A DNA stretch of 33,076 nucleotides. It comes from Bryobacteraceae bacterium (GTDB lineage: Bacteria > Acidobacteriota > Terriglobia > Bryobacterales > Bryobacteraceae). The DNA lies in assembly GCA_025980665.1 (NCBI GenBank), contig JAICXC010000056.1:1-33076 (forward strand). The letters are read 5' to 3'. The number at the start of each line of letters is the position of its first letter. Positions within the stretch are counted from its first letter, which is position 1. Positions 1 through 8,314 of this stretch are shown here, one piece after another. Position numbers and translations under genes: made by a program. The notes beneath the pieces were generated by a model. It was not told where the DNA came from and did no database searches. It saw only the letters and a program-made list of their open reading frames with translations.

Positions 1-80
1 GCCCGATTCTTGCGAAAAGCGAGCGTCAGGATTGCCGCTAGGATTGCAAACACAGTCGACTGCCACAAATGATTGGTCAC
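1..80 (-). CDS. BlaR1-like M56 family sensor protease, N-terminal fragment
   Basis: Only the first 26 codons lie in the window; the gene runs off the left edge. Reading from a GTG at 80-78 gives MTNHLWQSTVFAILAAILTL and then a basic stretch (FRKNRA). The NHLWQST opening followed by a hydrophobic helix is the usual start of BlaR1/MecR1-type M56 metallopeptidases, which sense a cell-wall signal and trigger cleavage of the BlaI repressor. The GTG overlaps the stop codon of the upstream blaI gene (GTGA), so the two are translationally coupled, as in the classical blaI-blaR1 layout. The catalytic HExxH region is outside the window, so activity cannot be judged. Confidence 0.75.
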   Translation of the reverse strand, partial: MTNHLWQSTVFAILAAILTLAFRKNR

Positions 81-448
81 GGCTTCCTCCCCTTGCGAAT
101 GATCTTCTCGGCTTCGCGAATGTCATCCAGCGTCAGCTTTCCAGCTTCGGCTAGCTGCGACATCATGGGCTGCGCTCGCCCGCCGAAGAAGCTCAGAATC
201 TCATCGAGGAGCCGGTGGCGTGCCACATCCCGGTCCACCGTTGCCTCGAAAATATGGGCATTACTGATCTTCCGGATCCGGCGGACGGCCTTCTTCGCTT
301 CCAGCCGATATACCGTGGTCTGAACGGTGGTGTAGGCGGGGCGAGGCTCGGGAAATGCTTCCTGGATCTCCCGGATAGATGCTTTTCCTTGGGCCCAAAG
401 AGCTTCCAGAATTTGGAGTTCGAGTTTCGTCAGTTTCGGTTTAGTCAT
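77..448 (-). CDS. blaI: BlaI/MecI family transcriptional repressor
   Basis: The 123-residue product has the family's usual length. Residues 5-70 form the winged helix (KLTKLELQILEALWAQGKAS, then an AYTTVQTTVYRLEAK recognition region with the strongly conserved TTVQT-type motif). Residues 75-120 form the dimerisation helices (FFGGRAQPMM). BlaI proteins bind inverted repeats as dimers and are inactivated by proteolysis started by BlaR1. The stop overlaps the start of the BlaR1-like gene by 4 bases, so the two are cotranscribed. The promoter region is shared with the divergent APC permease and holds a CTACTAC/GTAGTAG inverted repeat 28 bases upstream of the ATG, so autoregulation and control of the permease are likely. 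Family assignment is firm; the inducing signal is unknown. Confidence 0.9.
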   Translation of the reverse strand: MTKPKLTKLELQILEALWAQGKASIREIQEAFPEPRPAYTTVQTTVYRLEAKKAVRRIRKISNAHIFEATVDRDVARHRLLDEILSFFGGRAQPMMSQLAEAGKLTLDDIREAEKIIRKGRKP

Positions 449-475
449 GTGACGCTACTATCCAGAAACCTGAGT

Positions 476-492
476 CTACTACTCTGTAGTAG
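476..492. promoter_or_regulatory. Candidate BlaI operator
   Basis: A perfect 7-bp inverted repeat, CTACTAC-TCT-GTAGTAG, lies between the divergent blaI and permease genes. BlaI-type operators are short inverted repeats with TAC...GTA cores, which this fits. A further CTACTA half-site is at 455-460. The site lies 28 bases from the blaI start and 42 bases from the permease start, where it could cover both promoters. Binding is inferred from position and symmetry only. Confidence 0.5.
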
Positions 493-516
493 GTCCGTCA
501 AGGGAAAATATTCCGC

Positions 517-522
517 TACAAT
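517..522 (+). promoter_or_regulatory. -10 box (TACAAT) of the permease gene
   Basis: TACAAT ends 12 bases before the permease ATG at 535. No Shine-Dalgarno sequence is visible in the gap (TGCCCTAACTTC) and no good -35 box is seen, although the candidate BlaI operator lies just upstream. The predicted leader is only about 6 bases. Confidence 0.4.
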
Positions 523-534
523 TGCCCTAACTTC

Positions 535-2001
535 ATGAGTCAGACCGCTACTGAAACCGGATTCGTCCGCGGATTGAATCTGTTCGATGCGACCATGATC
601 GTGATTGGCACGATGATCGGGTCGGGTATTTTCATCGTGTCAGCCGACATGGCGCGCTTGATCAACAGCCCAGGCTGGCTGCTGGTGGCCTGGGGCGTTA
701 CAGCGGCACTCACGATTCTCGCGGCGCTGTCCTATGGAGAACTTGCCGCCATGCTTCCGCAAGCCGGCGGCGTGTATGTATTCCTGCGCGAGGCGTACTC
801 GCCCTTGTGGGGATTCCTCTACGGCTGGACCCTGTTCGCGGTGATCCAGACCGGGACCATCGCGGCCGTCGCGGTGGCCTTCGCACGATTCTTGTCCGTC
901 CTCGTGCCCTCCATTTCGGAAAACAGCTATCTAATTCCACCAATACATATCTCCACCGGCTATGCGTTTTCGCTTTCCACCGCGCAACTAGTGGGTGTCG
1001 CGGTGATCGTGCTTCTCACGTGGACCAACTCGCGCGGACTGGAATACGGCAAGATCGTGCAGAACGTCTTCACCACTGCCAAGGTGTCGGCGATAGCCGC
1101 TTTGATCCTGGCCGGCCTGTTCCTGGGCCGCAATGCGGAAGCGATCCATACCAACTTCACGTCGACGTTCGCCCTGGGCGCATTCGATCCGGCGCTGGGC
1201 GTCGCCGCTGGAACCGTATTCGGACTCATCATCGCGATCGGCGTGGCGCAATCCGGCTCCCTGTTTTCAGCTGACGCGTGGCATGACGTGACATTCATCG
1301 CCGGCGAAGTGCGCGATCCGAAGAAGACCTTGCCGAAAGCCTTAGTCATCGGCTGCACTTTCGTCGTGCTGCTATACCTTCTGGCCAACGTGATCTATCT
1401 GCTGGTCCTGCCGATGCCAGCGATTCAGCACGCGCCCTCGGATCGCGTCGCTACCGCGGTGCTCGAAAGGATCTTTCCGTCGTATGGCGCCATACTGATG
1501 GCGATCGCGATCATGATCTCGACCTTCGGCTGTGTCAACAGCCTGGTACTCGCTGGCGCGCGAGCGTACTATGCCATGGCGAAGGATCGGCTGTTCTTCG
1601 CGCAAGCGGCGACGCTGAACCGTGCCAAGGTACCGGGATGGTCGTTATGGGTCCAGGGTGTCTGGGCCGCGGCGCTGGTCCTGCCGCGGACTTACAACAC
1701 GGCCACGGGCCAGTACGGCAACTTGTACGGGAATCTGCTCGACTACGTGATCTCGGCCGCACTGATTTTCTACATCCTGACTATCGCCGCGGTGTTTCGC
1801 TTGCGCCACAAGATGCCCAACGTCGAGCGCAGCTATCGCGTGCCGGGCTATCCTGTGACCCCCGCTCTTTATATTCTGGGCGCTGCCGTCATTCTGGTCA
1901 TCCTGTTCGCCTATCGTCCCGCGACCACGTGGCCGGGTCTGATCATCGTGCTGGCCGGTGCAGTGGTCTATGCCGCGGTCCGGCGACGCTCAACGGTCTA
2001 A
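535..2001 (+). CDS. APC superfamily amino-acid permease
   Basis: The 488-residue product is the normal length for APC transporters and has about twelve hydrophobic segments. The N-terminal signature is clear: LFDATMIVIGTMIGSGIF (residues 16-33) matches the TM1 GxGIF substrate-binding break of the LAT/APC families, and LSYGELAAMLPQAGGVYVFL (residues 65-84) matches the conserved TM2-TM3 block. It should exchange or import amino acids across the inner membrane; the substrate cannot be read from sequence. ATG 535 is chosen because TM1 starts soon after it and a TACAAT box precedes it. The gene is divergent from blaI and probably under its control. Its last 4 bases overlap the end of the convergent glycosyltransferase gene. 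Confidence 0.88.
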   Translation: MSQTATETGFVRGLNLFDATMIVIGTMIGSGIFIVSADMARLINSPGWLLVAWGVTAALTILAALSYGELAAMLPQAGGVYVFLREAYSPLWGFLYGWTLFAVIQTGTIAAVAVAFARFLSVLVPSISENSYLIPPIHISTGYAFSLSTAQLVGVAVIVLLTWTNSRGLEYGKIVQNVFTTAKVSAIAALILAGLFLGRNAEAIHTNFTSTFALGAFDPALGVAAGTVFGLIIAIGVAQSGSLFSADAWHDVTFIAGEVRDPKKTLPKALVIGCTFVVLLYLLANVIYLLVLPMPAIQHAPSDRVATAVLERIFPSYGAILMAIAIMISTFGCVNSLVLAGARAYYAMAKDRLFFAQAATLNRAKVPGWSLWVQGVWAAALVLPRTYNTATGQYGNLYGNLLDYVISAALIFYILTIAAVFRLRHKMPNVERSYRVPGYPVTPALYILGAAVILVILFAYRPATTWPGLIIVLAGAVVYAAVRRRSTV

Positions 2002-3587
2002 CGGAGTCTGTAGACCGTCGCGGTTTCGGTCTGATACATCGGGCTAAGATCCGGGCTGGATCGAATGGCCTTTGCGATGGCATCGCGGTCATCGTCGGTG
2101 ATACCTTGCCGGAAATCCACGCCGGTGAAGGCTAAGTACGTCAATCCATGCTCCTGGCCGAACGTCCGAAAGTTACTCATCCAGTCGATGATGCGCGCGT
2201 GGTCTTCGCGATACCAATAGGGCGGAGGCAATGTCCGGCGTATGGCGTGCCGGCCGGTGTTCAGGTAGAGCAAGGCGTCTTCGCTGCTTAGCAACGTTGC
2301 GTCCGGCGGTAGCTTCGTCCGGATCCAGTCATAGCTTGCGATACGGTCCGCATTCGCCACGCGATGGGCCGTCTCCTGTTCGGGAAGGAGGACTTGGCCT
2401 ACATAAATCTGGAGCCCCACAGCGCCCACCAGGACGCACGAAACCGCCAAGAGCATACCGGCCGCAACCACGCGCTGACTGGCGTCGCGATGCTGTAATC
2501 CTTTGCGCAGCATCGAGGACAGGTGTTCCATCTCCGTCATTAGTCCGGCCAGAGCCAGCGGCAGAAAGGGCAGCACAAAACGTTCATTGGGAGGAAAGTG
2601 CCATACGACTAATTGCGCGCAACTGCCTGCTGCGAGAAGCGCATATAGCTGGACCATTCCTGAACCCATGGCGCCCCGACGGATCATGCGAACCACTCCC
2701 GAAATCATCGCGATGGCGATGACCTGCGCGACCGTTTTGAAAACGAACGAGCTGGCCACGTTAGGCAGCACTAGGGATCCCAACCCCAGTAGCAAGCCAT
2801 CGATATTTTTCCAAACGAATAAAGGCAGGTCGTGCAACGAAATCGAGTAGAGCTCGTAACGCAGGTAGTCGGTGTAATAGATCAATGCGGGGTCGCTGGT
2901 GGGAACCTGGTGCAAGCGGGTCCAGACGGTCCAGCCGGCGACGAAAGGTAGCATTGCGCAAGCCCAGAGAACGGCTTCGCGGCGCTTGTGACGCATCCAC
3001 AGATACAATGGCCCGGCCATTAGAAAAACTATGCCCGCGGAGCGTGTCAGATATGCCAGTCCTGCCACTGTCCCCGCGGCAATCGCACTGGCTCGAGTCG
3101 CGCGTTCGGTGAGCAGCATCGCCGCGAGCATCAGCGCCGTATACGTAAGCTCGGATACCAGCGTTGAGCTGAACACCAGCATGTACGGATTTACGGCGAC
3201 CAGCAGCATCAGCATCCAGGCACGCCGGTCCGCGATTCCCAAGCGCGGAAAGACCCACACCAGTTGAAGCATGATGGCGGGGAAGGCCAACCAGGAGATC
3301 CATGCGGCGCTGGGCAGGTTCTGCATGAACTCGGGATTCATCCGCCAGGCGACAGAGAGCAGTAACGGGTAAAGCGGCGGATACTTGGTCTGCGATGGTT
3401 CCCCGGGAAGACTTTCGATGCGGTAGCCGCCGCCGTCCGCCAGCGATTTAGCGGAGACGTAGTAGAGGCTGTCGTCGTGCAGATCCCCAAAGCTCGGAAG
3501 GTCGCTATGCCGCAATAGGAACAGCGCGGAGGGCGCCAGTGACAACAACACGAAGAGAAATACGAGCGGGCGCGAGGCGAAATTCAC
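1998..3587 (-). CDS. GT-C fold membrane glycosyltransferase, GT39/ArnT-like
   Basis: The 529-residue product has about ten to twelve membrane segments. Near the N-terminus, after the first helix, comes DLHDDSLYYVSAKSLADGGG and then a QTKYPPLYPLLLSVAW block. This is the acidic-loop plus PP.YP pattern of GT39/ArnT-like enzymes, which use polyprenyl-phosphate sugars on the outer face of the membrane. The open frame extends upstream to 3758, but that part lacks membrane character and overlaps the divergent gene. I therefore place the start at GTG 3587 (VNFASRPLVFLFVLL), just before the first helix; no strong Shine-Dalgarno site supports it. The gene ends tail-to-tail with the permease, overlapping by 4 bases. 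Acceptor and sugar are unknown. Confidence 0.75.
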   Translation of the reverse strand: MNFASRPLVFLFVLLSLAPSALFLLRHSDLPSFGDLHDDSLYYVSAKSLADGGGYRIESLPGEPSQTKYPPLYPLLLSVAWRMNPEFMQNLPSAAWISWLAFPAIMLQLVWVFPRLGIADRRAWMLMLLVAVNPYMLVFSSTLVSELTYTALMLAAMLLTERATRASAIAAGTVAGLAYLTRSAGIVFLMAGPLYLWMRHKRREAVLWACAMLPFVAGWTVWTRLHQVPTSDPALIYYTDYLRYELYSISLHDLPLFVWKNIDGLLLGLGSLVLPNVASSFVFKTVAQVIAIAMISGVVRMIRRGAMGSGMVQLYALLAAGSCAQLVVWHFPPNERFVLPFLPLALAGLMTEMEHLSSMLRKGLQHRDASQRVVAAGMLLAVSCVLVGAVGLQIYVGQVLLPEQETAHRVANADRIASYDWIRTKLPPDATLLSSEDALLYLNTGRHAIRRTLPPPYWYREDHARIIDWMSNFRTFGQEHGLTYLAFTGVDFRQGITDDDRDAIAKAIRSSPDLSPMYQTETATVYRLR

Positions 3588-3642
3588 CGGACATTCACCA
3601 CTCTGGAGTATCGACGGATTTCTGCCGAACCTATAGGAAGCA

Positions 3643-5178
3643 ATGGCTGTTGCGTCCACAACTGCGTTCCCAGCCGCGCGTGCGGCAACCTGCCCGGCCT
3701 CGCCCGTGGAGCGAGGGTTCCGGCGAGGTTTATGGGTGGCTTCGGCGCTGGCAGCCATCGTGCTGCTGTGTTACGTCGCCACCATGCTGTGGGCTGTCAA
3801 CGAACTGTCTCCGCCGGAATCAGTGGTGGCGGCGCAGTCTCTGATGCTGGTACACGATGGAACGCTTTATTATGACCTGAAGCATTATCCCTTCACGGTG
3901 TGCGCCTACATGCCGTTGTTCTACTGGCTTGAGTCCGGATTGATCCGGGCCGGATTCTCGGCAGCCCTCGCGGGCCGCTGCATCAGTTTCGCGGCCTTGT
4001 GCGGATTGATCGTGTTATGCGGACGGATCGTGCTTCTGTACACCGGCGACCGCAACGCCGCCTGGGTTGCGTCGCTGGCCGCGGCATCGAGCTCACTGCT
4101 GGGATCGTGGGGGACCACTGGTCAGGTGGACACCCTGGCTGCATTCTTTGCGCTCATGGCGTTTTATCAGTACTCGCGGTATCACGTCCGGGGAGAGCCG
4201 TCGCTGTGGATCGCGGGTCTATGCGGCGCGCTGGCGCTGTTCACGAAACAGACCATGCTGGCCGCGCCCGCCGCGATGTTTGTTCTCCTATTGATGAGGG
4301 ACCGCAAAAAGGCCCTGTGGTTCGGCGTGATTTTCGGAGCAGGCGTGGGTGCATTCGTGCTGGCCATCAATATTGCGCTTCAGGGCCGGTTCCTGGCGAA
4401 CACGCTGTTCGCCAACATAAATCCTTTCCGTGCCGCTCAGTTCTTTACGCAGTTCCGCTATTTCGTTTCGATCTCGTTCGGGTTGCTCGCGACCTTGGTG
4501 GTCTCCTTCGGCCGCATGCTTCGCGGGCACGCTCTCGCACCATTCGTTTACCTGATTCTGGCGGTGCTGGTCTTCCTGGGAACCGCAGCGAAAATCGGAT
4601 CGGATACCAATTATCAGATGGAGTCAACACTTCTGCTGGCGGTGTGCGCGGCCATTGGCTTGCACCGAATGAAGTTTTTCGAGCTCTACTTTGAGCGCAG
4701 CAAAAGCTGGATCACATTGCTTCTGATCCCGTTGGCGCTGCACATGGCAATCGGCTACCGCGTCTCCGCCAATACTTTGCTGGCCAGGCTAATGAAGGAG
4801 AAGATGTTCCGGGCACAGATCGAACAGCTGCGGCCCTATGTCCAGCCGTCCGGCGGTTTGGTTCTGTGCACGGACTTCAACGCTATGGTGCGACTGCGCG
4901 AAAGAATGGACGTCGAGCCGCTCATCTACAAACTGCTGGTATCGGCTCATGTGGTCGATCCTGAGCCGGTTCGCCGCGATCTCGCGCGGGGCGCATTTTC
5001 GACGGTCATCCTGAGCGAAGATGTGTTTCAGCCCCAACAATTCAAGGACGGCGAGATCGGAACACTGCCCGCCAGCCAGTTGGATGAAGTGCGCAGGCAC
5101 TATCGCCTGGTCCGGCAGGTGCCAGGGCCGTTCCTGGACGCTTATGTGTACCAGCCGTTAAGCCGGGAGGCTATGTAA
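3643..5178 (+). CDS. GT-C fold membrane glycosyltransferase-like protein, copy 1
   Basis: The 511-residue polytopic protein has an N-terminal helix (about residues 31-50), then SVVAAQSLMLVHDGTLYYDL and YMPLFYWLESGLIR (residues 61-105). This matches the first periplasmic loop of GT39-like enzymes. A soluble-looking C-terminal part (from about residue 390, LRPYVQPSGGLVL) follows the last helix. It is a clear paralogue of the gene at 6665-8179, with shared blocks such as GSDTNYQ, VDPEPVRRDL and TGQVD. The start ATG 3643 has a weak AGGA four bases upstream and a TATAGG box nearby. Its stop overlaps the next gene's ATG (TAATG), so it heads an operon with the methyltransferase and GT2 gene. The glycosyltransferase role is inferred from fold pattern and neighbours. 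Confidence 0.65.
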   Translation: MAVASTTAFPAARAATCPASPVERGFRRGLWVASALAAIVLLCYVATMLWAVNELSPPESVVAAQSLMLVHDGTLYYDLKHYPFTVCAYMPLFYWLESGLIRAGFSAALAGRCISFAALCGLIVLCGRIVLLYTGDRNAAWVASLAAASSSLLGSWGTTGQVDTLAAFFALMAFYQYSRYHVRGEPSLWIAGLCGALALFTKQTMLAAPAAMFVLLLMRDRKKALWFGVIFGAGVGAFVLAINIALQGRFLANTLFANINPFRAAQFFTQFRYFVSISFGLLATLVVSFGRMLRGHALAPFVYLILAVLVFLGTAAKIGSDTNYQMESTLLLAVCAAIGLHRMKFFELYFERSKSWITLLLIPLALHMAIGYRVSANTLLARLMKEKMFRAQIEQLRPYVQPSGGLVLCTDFNAMVRLRERMDVEPLIYKLLVSAHVVDPEPVRRDLARGAFSTVILSEDVFQPQQFKDGEIGTLPASQLDEVRRHYRLVRQVPGPFLDAYVYQPLSREAM

Positions 5179-5828
5179 TGAAGGCGGTCCCCATTCTAGA
5201 TCAGGCCGAGTATCACAACATTCGATTTCCGTACGATCCCCGGCGAGTGGCAGTGTGGCGCGCTATCGCGCGTTATCTGCAGCGATGGGTGGATGCATCC
5301 CAGCCGCTTCTCGAACTGGGAGCCGGTTACGGCGAGTTCACGCACGAGATACAAGCGTCTTCCAAATGGGCTCTGGATCAGAACCCCGCGCTGGCCGAGC
5401 ATTGGGATCCCTTAGTGAAGGCTCTTTTTCAGTCCGCGCTCGATTCCTGGGCGATCCCCGACGCAAGTCTCGGGACGGTATTCGCATCCAATTTTCTTGA
5501 ACATTTCACGCTGGAAGAGGGCGCGCAGATTCTGGCGCAGGTCCAGCGCAAACTGAAGCCGGGCGGGCGATTCATTGCAATTCAACCGAACTTCCGGCTG
5601 GAACCGCGGCGATACTTTGACGATTATACGCATCGCACGGCGTACACCGACGCGGGGTTTGGGGACTTCCTGCGATCACTCGGCTGGCGAATTGAGCACG
5701 CTGAACCGCGCTTTACTCCGTTCACCATGAAGTCGCGACTGCCCACCGCGGAATGGCTGGTAAGTCTGTATCTTGCATTGCCGTACAGGCCTTTGGCGGG
5801 CCAATTCCTGGTTGTAGCCAGTCGTTAA
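5178..5828 (+). CDS. Class I SAM-dependent methyltransferase
   Basis: The 216-residue product is a single-domain methyltransferase. Motif I is PLLELGAGYGEFTHEI (residues 43-58, glycine-rich SAM loop). The later blocks are SNFLEHFTLEEGAQIL (motif IV region) and LKPGGRFIAIQPNF (post-motif LKPGG). This is the Methyltransf_11 type often found among cell-surface polysaccharide genes. The ATG overlaps the preceding stop by one base and has a good GGGAGG ribosome site at 5165-5170. Its place between a GT-C protein and a GT2 enzyme suggests it methylates a sugar or lipid-linked glycan, but that is inference; small molecules or quinones are alternatives. Confidence 0.82.
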   Translation: MKAVPILDQAEYHNIRFPYDPRRVAVWRAIARYLQRWVDASQPLLELGAGYGEFTHEIQASSKWALDQNPALAEHWDPLVKALFQSALDSWAIPDASLGTVFASNFLEHFTLEEGAQILAQVQRKLKPGGRFIAIQPNFRLEPRRYFDDYTHRTAYTDAGFGDFLRSLGWRIEHAEPRFTPFTMKSRLPTAEWLVSLYLALPYRPLAGQFLVVASR

Positions 5829-5863
5829 CATTCGGAACCTTTTCTGCCGATCTGTCGGGAGAT

Positions 5864-6655
5864 ATGTGGCGCGGTAAGACCGTCGCAGTGATCCTGCCGA
5901 CCTATAACGAAAAAGACTCGATCCGGGCTGCGGCCGTCGACTTCCAGCAGGAAGGCTTGGCCGACGAGGTGATCGTCGTCAACAATAACGCCGCCGCGGG
6001 AACTTCAGAAGAGATCGCTGGATCGGGCGCGCGGGAACTGTTTGAGCGCCGCCAGGGTTATGGACACGCGCTGCTCTGCGGCATCGACAACTGCCGCGCG
6101 GATCTTATTGTGCTGGCCGAACCGGACGGAACTTTCAGCGGCCACGACCTGCTGAAACTCCTGGCGTATTCCGATGACGTGCAGGTTGTCTTCGGCACAC
6201 GGACCAGCCGCGAGTTCATTTGGGCAGGCGCCAACATGGGACCGTTCCTGCGCTGGGGAAACTGGGCGGTGGCGAAGATGACGGAGCTACTTTTCAATAC
6301 CACCATCCTGACGGACATGGGCTGTACTTATCGCCTCTTTCACCGCGAGGCGCTACGCACAATCCGGCCACATCTCACGATCGGCGGCTCGCACTTCGGG
6401 CCACAACTGCTGATGGAAGTGATCGCGCACGGGATTCCGTTTATTGAGATCCCGGTGAACTACCATCGCCGCGTGGGCGAATCCAGCGTAACCGGAGATT
6501 TGTGGAAGGCGTTCAAACTGGGGCTGCGGATGATCGTACTGGTTCTGAGCTACCGGGTCGGTCTGCAAAGCGCGGCGCGCATTCGCTGGAAGGGCGAGCG
6601 GCGTGGGCGGCGGCAGGAAGCCACCAGCAGCGTGCGGCCTTCGACATCTCTGTAG
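5864..6655 (+). CDS. Family 2 glycosyltransferase
   Basis: The 263-residue product has the GT-A fold markers of GT2. These are VILPTYNEKDSI (residues 9-20), VIVVNNNAAAGT for the nucleotide pocket, RQGYGHALLCGI, and a LAEPDGTFS block that supplies the metal-binding acidic residues. The length and VNYHRR end resemble dolichyl/undecaprenyl-phosphate sugar synthases, which make the lipid-linked donor that GT-C enzymes use; this would fit its position between two GT-C genes. The frame is open from 5753, but I choose ATG 5864 because conserved sequence starts directly after it and GGGAG lies just upstream, and the longer version would overlap the methyltransferase. The C-terminal 20 residues are basic. 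It lacks an obvious membrane anchor. Confidence 0.82.
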   Translation: MWRGKTVAVILPTYNEKDSIRAAAVDFQQEGLADEVIVVNNNAAAGTSEEIAGSGARELFERRQGYGHALLCGIDNCRADLIVLAEPDGTFSGHDLLKLLAYSDDVQVVFGTRTSREFIWAGANMGPFLRWGNWAVAKMTELLFNTTILTDMGCTYRLFHREALRTIRPHLTIGGSHFGPQLLMEVIAHGIPFIEIPVNYHRRVGESSVTGDLWKAFKLGLRMIVLVLSYRVGLQSAARIRWKGERRGRRQEATSSVRPSTSL

Positions 6656-6664
6656 ATCTTGCCC

Positions 6665-8179
6665 ATGCCCACCTCCATCGCGAACTCAATTTTGCCGTCA
6701 AGGGCGGCAGCGACTGAAATCTGGTTCCGCCGGGGCCTCTGGGCAGCCTCGATTCTGACCGCCGCTGCCATTCTGATTTCCTGTGGTGTCATGCTTTGGG
6801 CGCGGAATGAGTTCTCCACGGCTGAGTCCGTCGTCGCCGCGCAGTCGCTCATGCTGGAACATAGCGGGACCCTCTACTACGATCTGAATCATTACCCCTA
6901 CACCGTGGCCGGCTATATGCCTATTTTCTATTGGCTCGAGGCAGGGCTGATTCGGCTCGGAGTGCCGGCGTTCGCTAGCGGCCGTCTGATCACCATGACA
7001 GCGTTCCTGGTGCTAATCGGCACTTGCCGGCGTATGGTTTTGCTCTACACAGAAGACCATATCGTCGCCTGGATAGCCGCGCTTCTGGTCGCTTCGAGCC
7101 CGCTGATGTTTTTGTGGAGCGTCACCGGACAAGTGGACATTCTGGCCGTTTCCTTCGCCGCACTGGCCTTCTACCACTTCTCCCGTTACTATGTGCGAGG
7201 CGAACCGGCGCTGTCATGGGCAGCACTTTTTGCGCTACTCGCTCTGTTCACAAAACAGACCTCAATCGCGGCGCCCGCGGCTATCTTCCTATCGCTTTTT
7301 CCGCAGGATCGTAAGAAGGCGCTGCTTTTTGCGGCTGTCGTCGGAGGTGGTGGCGGCGCGCTGGTTCTGTCGTTGAACGCCGCGCTTCACGGGCGTCTCT
7401 TGCAAGATACCGTGCAAGCGAACATGAACCCGCTGAGCTGGTGGAAATTTGAGGCGCAACTCCAATATGTCGGCATGTTGTCCGGCTGTTTGTTGCTCAT
7501 GGCTGTCCTCTCCTTCCGGCGGCTCGCCGGCGGACGTAGCCGCCCTTTGTGCCTATATGCAGCCTGTGCCGCTGCTGTCTTTCTCGCCACTTGCGGCAAG
7601 GTCGGTTCCGACACCAATTATCAGTTGGAGATGACGGTGGTGCTGGCCGTGTGCGCCGCTGTTGGGCTCCATCTATTGGATTTCCTGCCATTATATTTTG
7701 CCGGCAGTAAGCGCTGGATCACGCTGCTGGTGCTGCCGCTGGCGATTCACATTGTCAACGGTTATCGCGTCCTGCCGAACCTGGTGACTTCGCGCGTCGC
7801 GGGTGAACTGGTGGCACGCGCGCAACTGGAAGAGCTGCGTCCTTACGTGCAGCCATCGGGCGGACTGGTATTGTCTTCCAATTACGGCAGCATGGTAAAC
7901 CTGCGCCAGCGACTGGATGTGGAACCCTTGATTTATGGGCTCCTGGTGCATGCCGGCGCGGTGGATCCCGAGCCCGTTCGCCGGGATTTGATTCGGGGGG
8001 CTTTCTCGGCAATCATCCTGGAGGAGGACGTTTCCCAACCTCCACAAACCCCCTTTCTCGAATTCATCATTCTTCCGGCCAGCCAGCGGATGGCTATTCG
8101 CGAGCACTACCGGCTGGTAAAGCACATCTCCGGACCCTTCGAACGAGACCTGTTTATTTACCAGCCATCCGGGTCCTGA
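6665..8179 (+). CDS. GT-C fold membrane glycosyltransferase-like protein, copy 2
   Basis: The 504-residue polytopic protein aligns end to end with the gene at 3643-5178. By eye more than half of residues are identical, with long shared blocks: ESVVAAQSLML, GTLYYDL, ALFTKQT, GSDTNYQ, LRPYVQPSGGLVL and VDPEPVRRDL. Its role should be the same: transfer of a lipid-linked sugar on the outer face of the membrane. A TTG at 6659 would add two residues; I prefer ATG 6665. It starts about 10 bases after the GT2 stop, so it closes the four-gene operon. Two diverged copies in one operon suggest two related steps or two acceptors rather than recent redundancy. Confidence 0.65.
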   Translation: MPTSIANSILPSRAAATEIWFRRGLWAASILTAAAILISCGVMLWARNEFSTAESVVAAQSLMLEHSGTLYYDLNHYPYTVAGYMPIFYWLEAGLIRLGVPAFASGRLITMTAFLVLIGTCRRMVLLYTEDHIVAWIAALLVASSPLMFLWSVTGQVDILAVSFAALAFYHFSRYYVRGEPALSWAALFALLALFTKQTSIAAPAAIFLSLFPQDRKKALLFAAVVGGGGGALVLSLNAALHGRLLQDTVQANMNPLSWWKFEAQLQYVGMLSGCLLLMAVLSFRRLAGGRSRPLCLYAACAAAVFLATCGKVGSDTNYQLEMTVVLAVCAAVGLHLLDFLPLYFAGSKRWITLLVLPLAIHIVNGYRVLPNLVTSRVAGELVARAQLEELRPYVQPSGGLVLSSNYGSMVNLRQRLDVEPLIYGLLVHAGAVDPEPVRRDLIRGAFSAIILEEDVSQPPQTPFLEFIILPASQRMAIREHYRLVKHISGPFERDLFIYQPSGS

Positions 8180-8314
8180 GCCTCCCCCCGTTGGACGCCC
8201 ATCTCGACGGGTCGGCGGTTCCGTATGTGAGTGAATCCGCTGACTTCGGTATTCCAATGGCGTTCCTGGCGGACGCGATACACAGGCGGCATGATATGCT
8301 GTTCTGTCGCTCGC

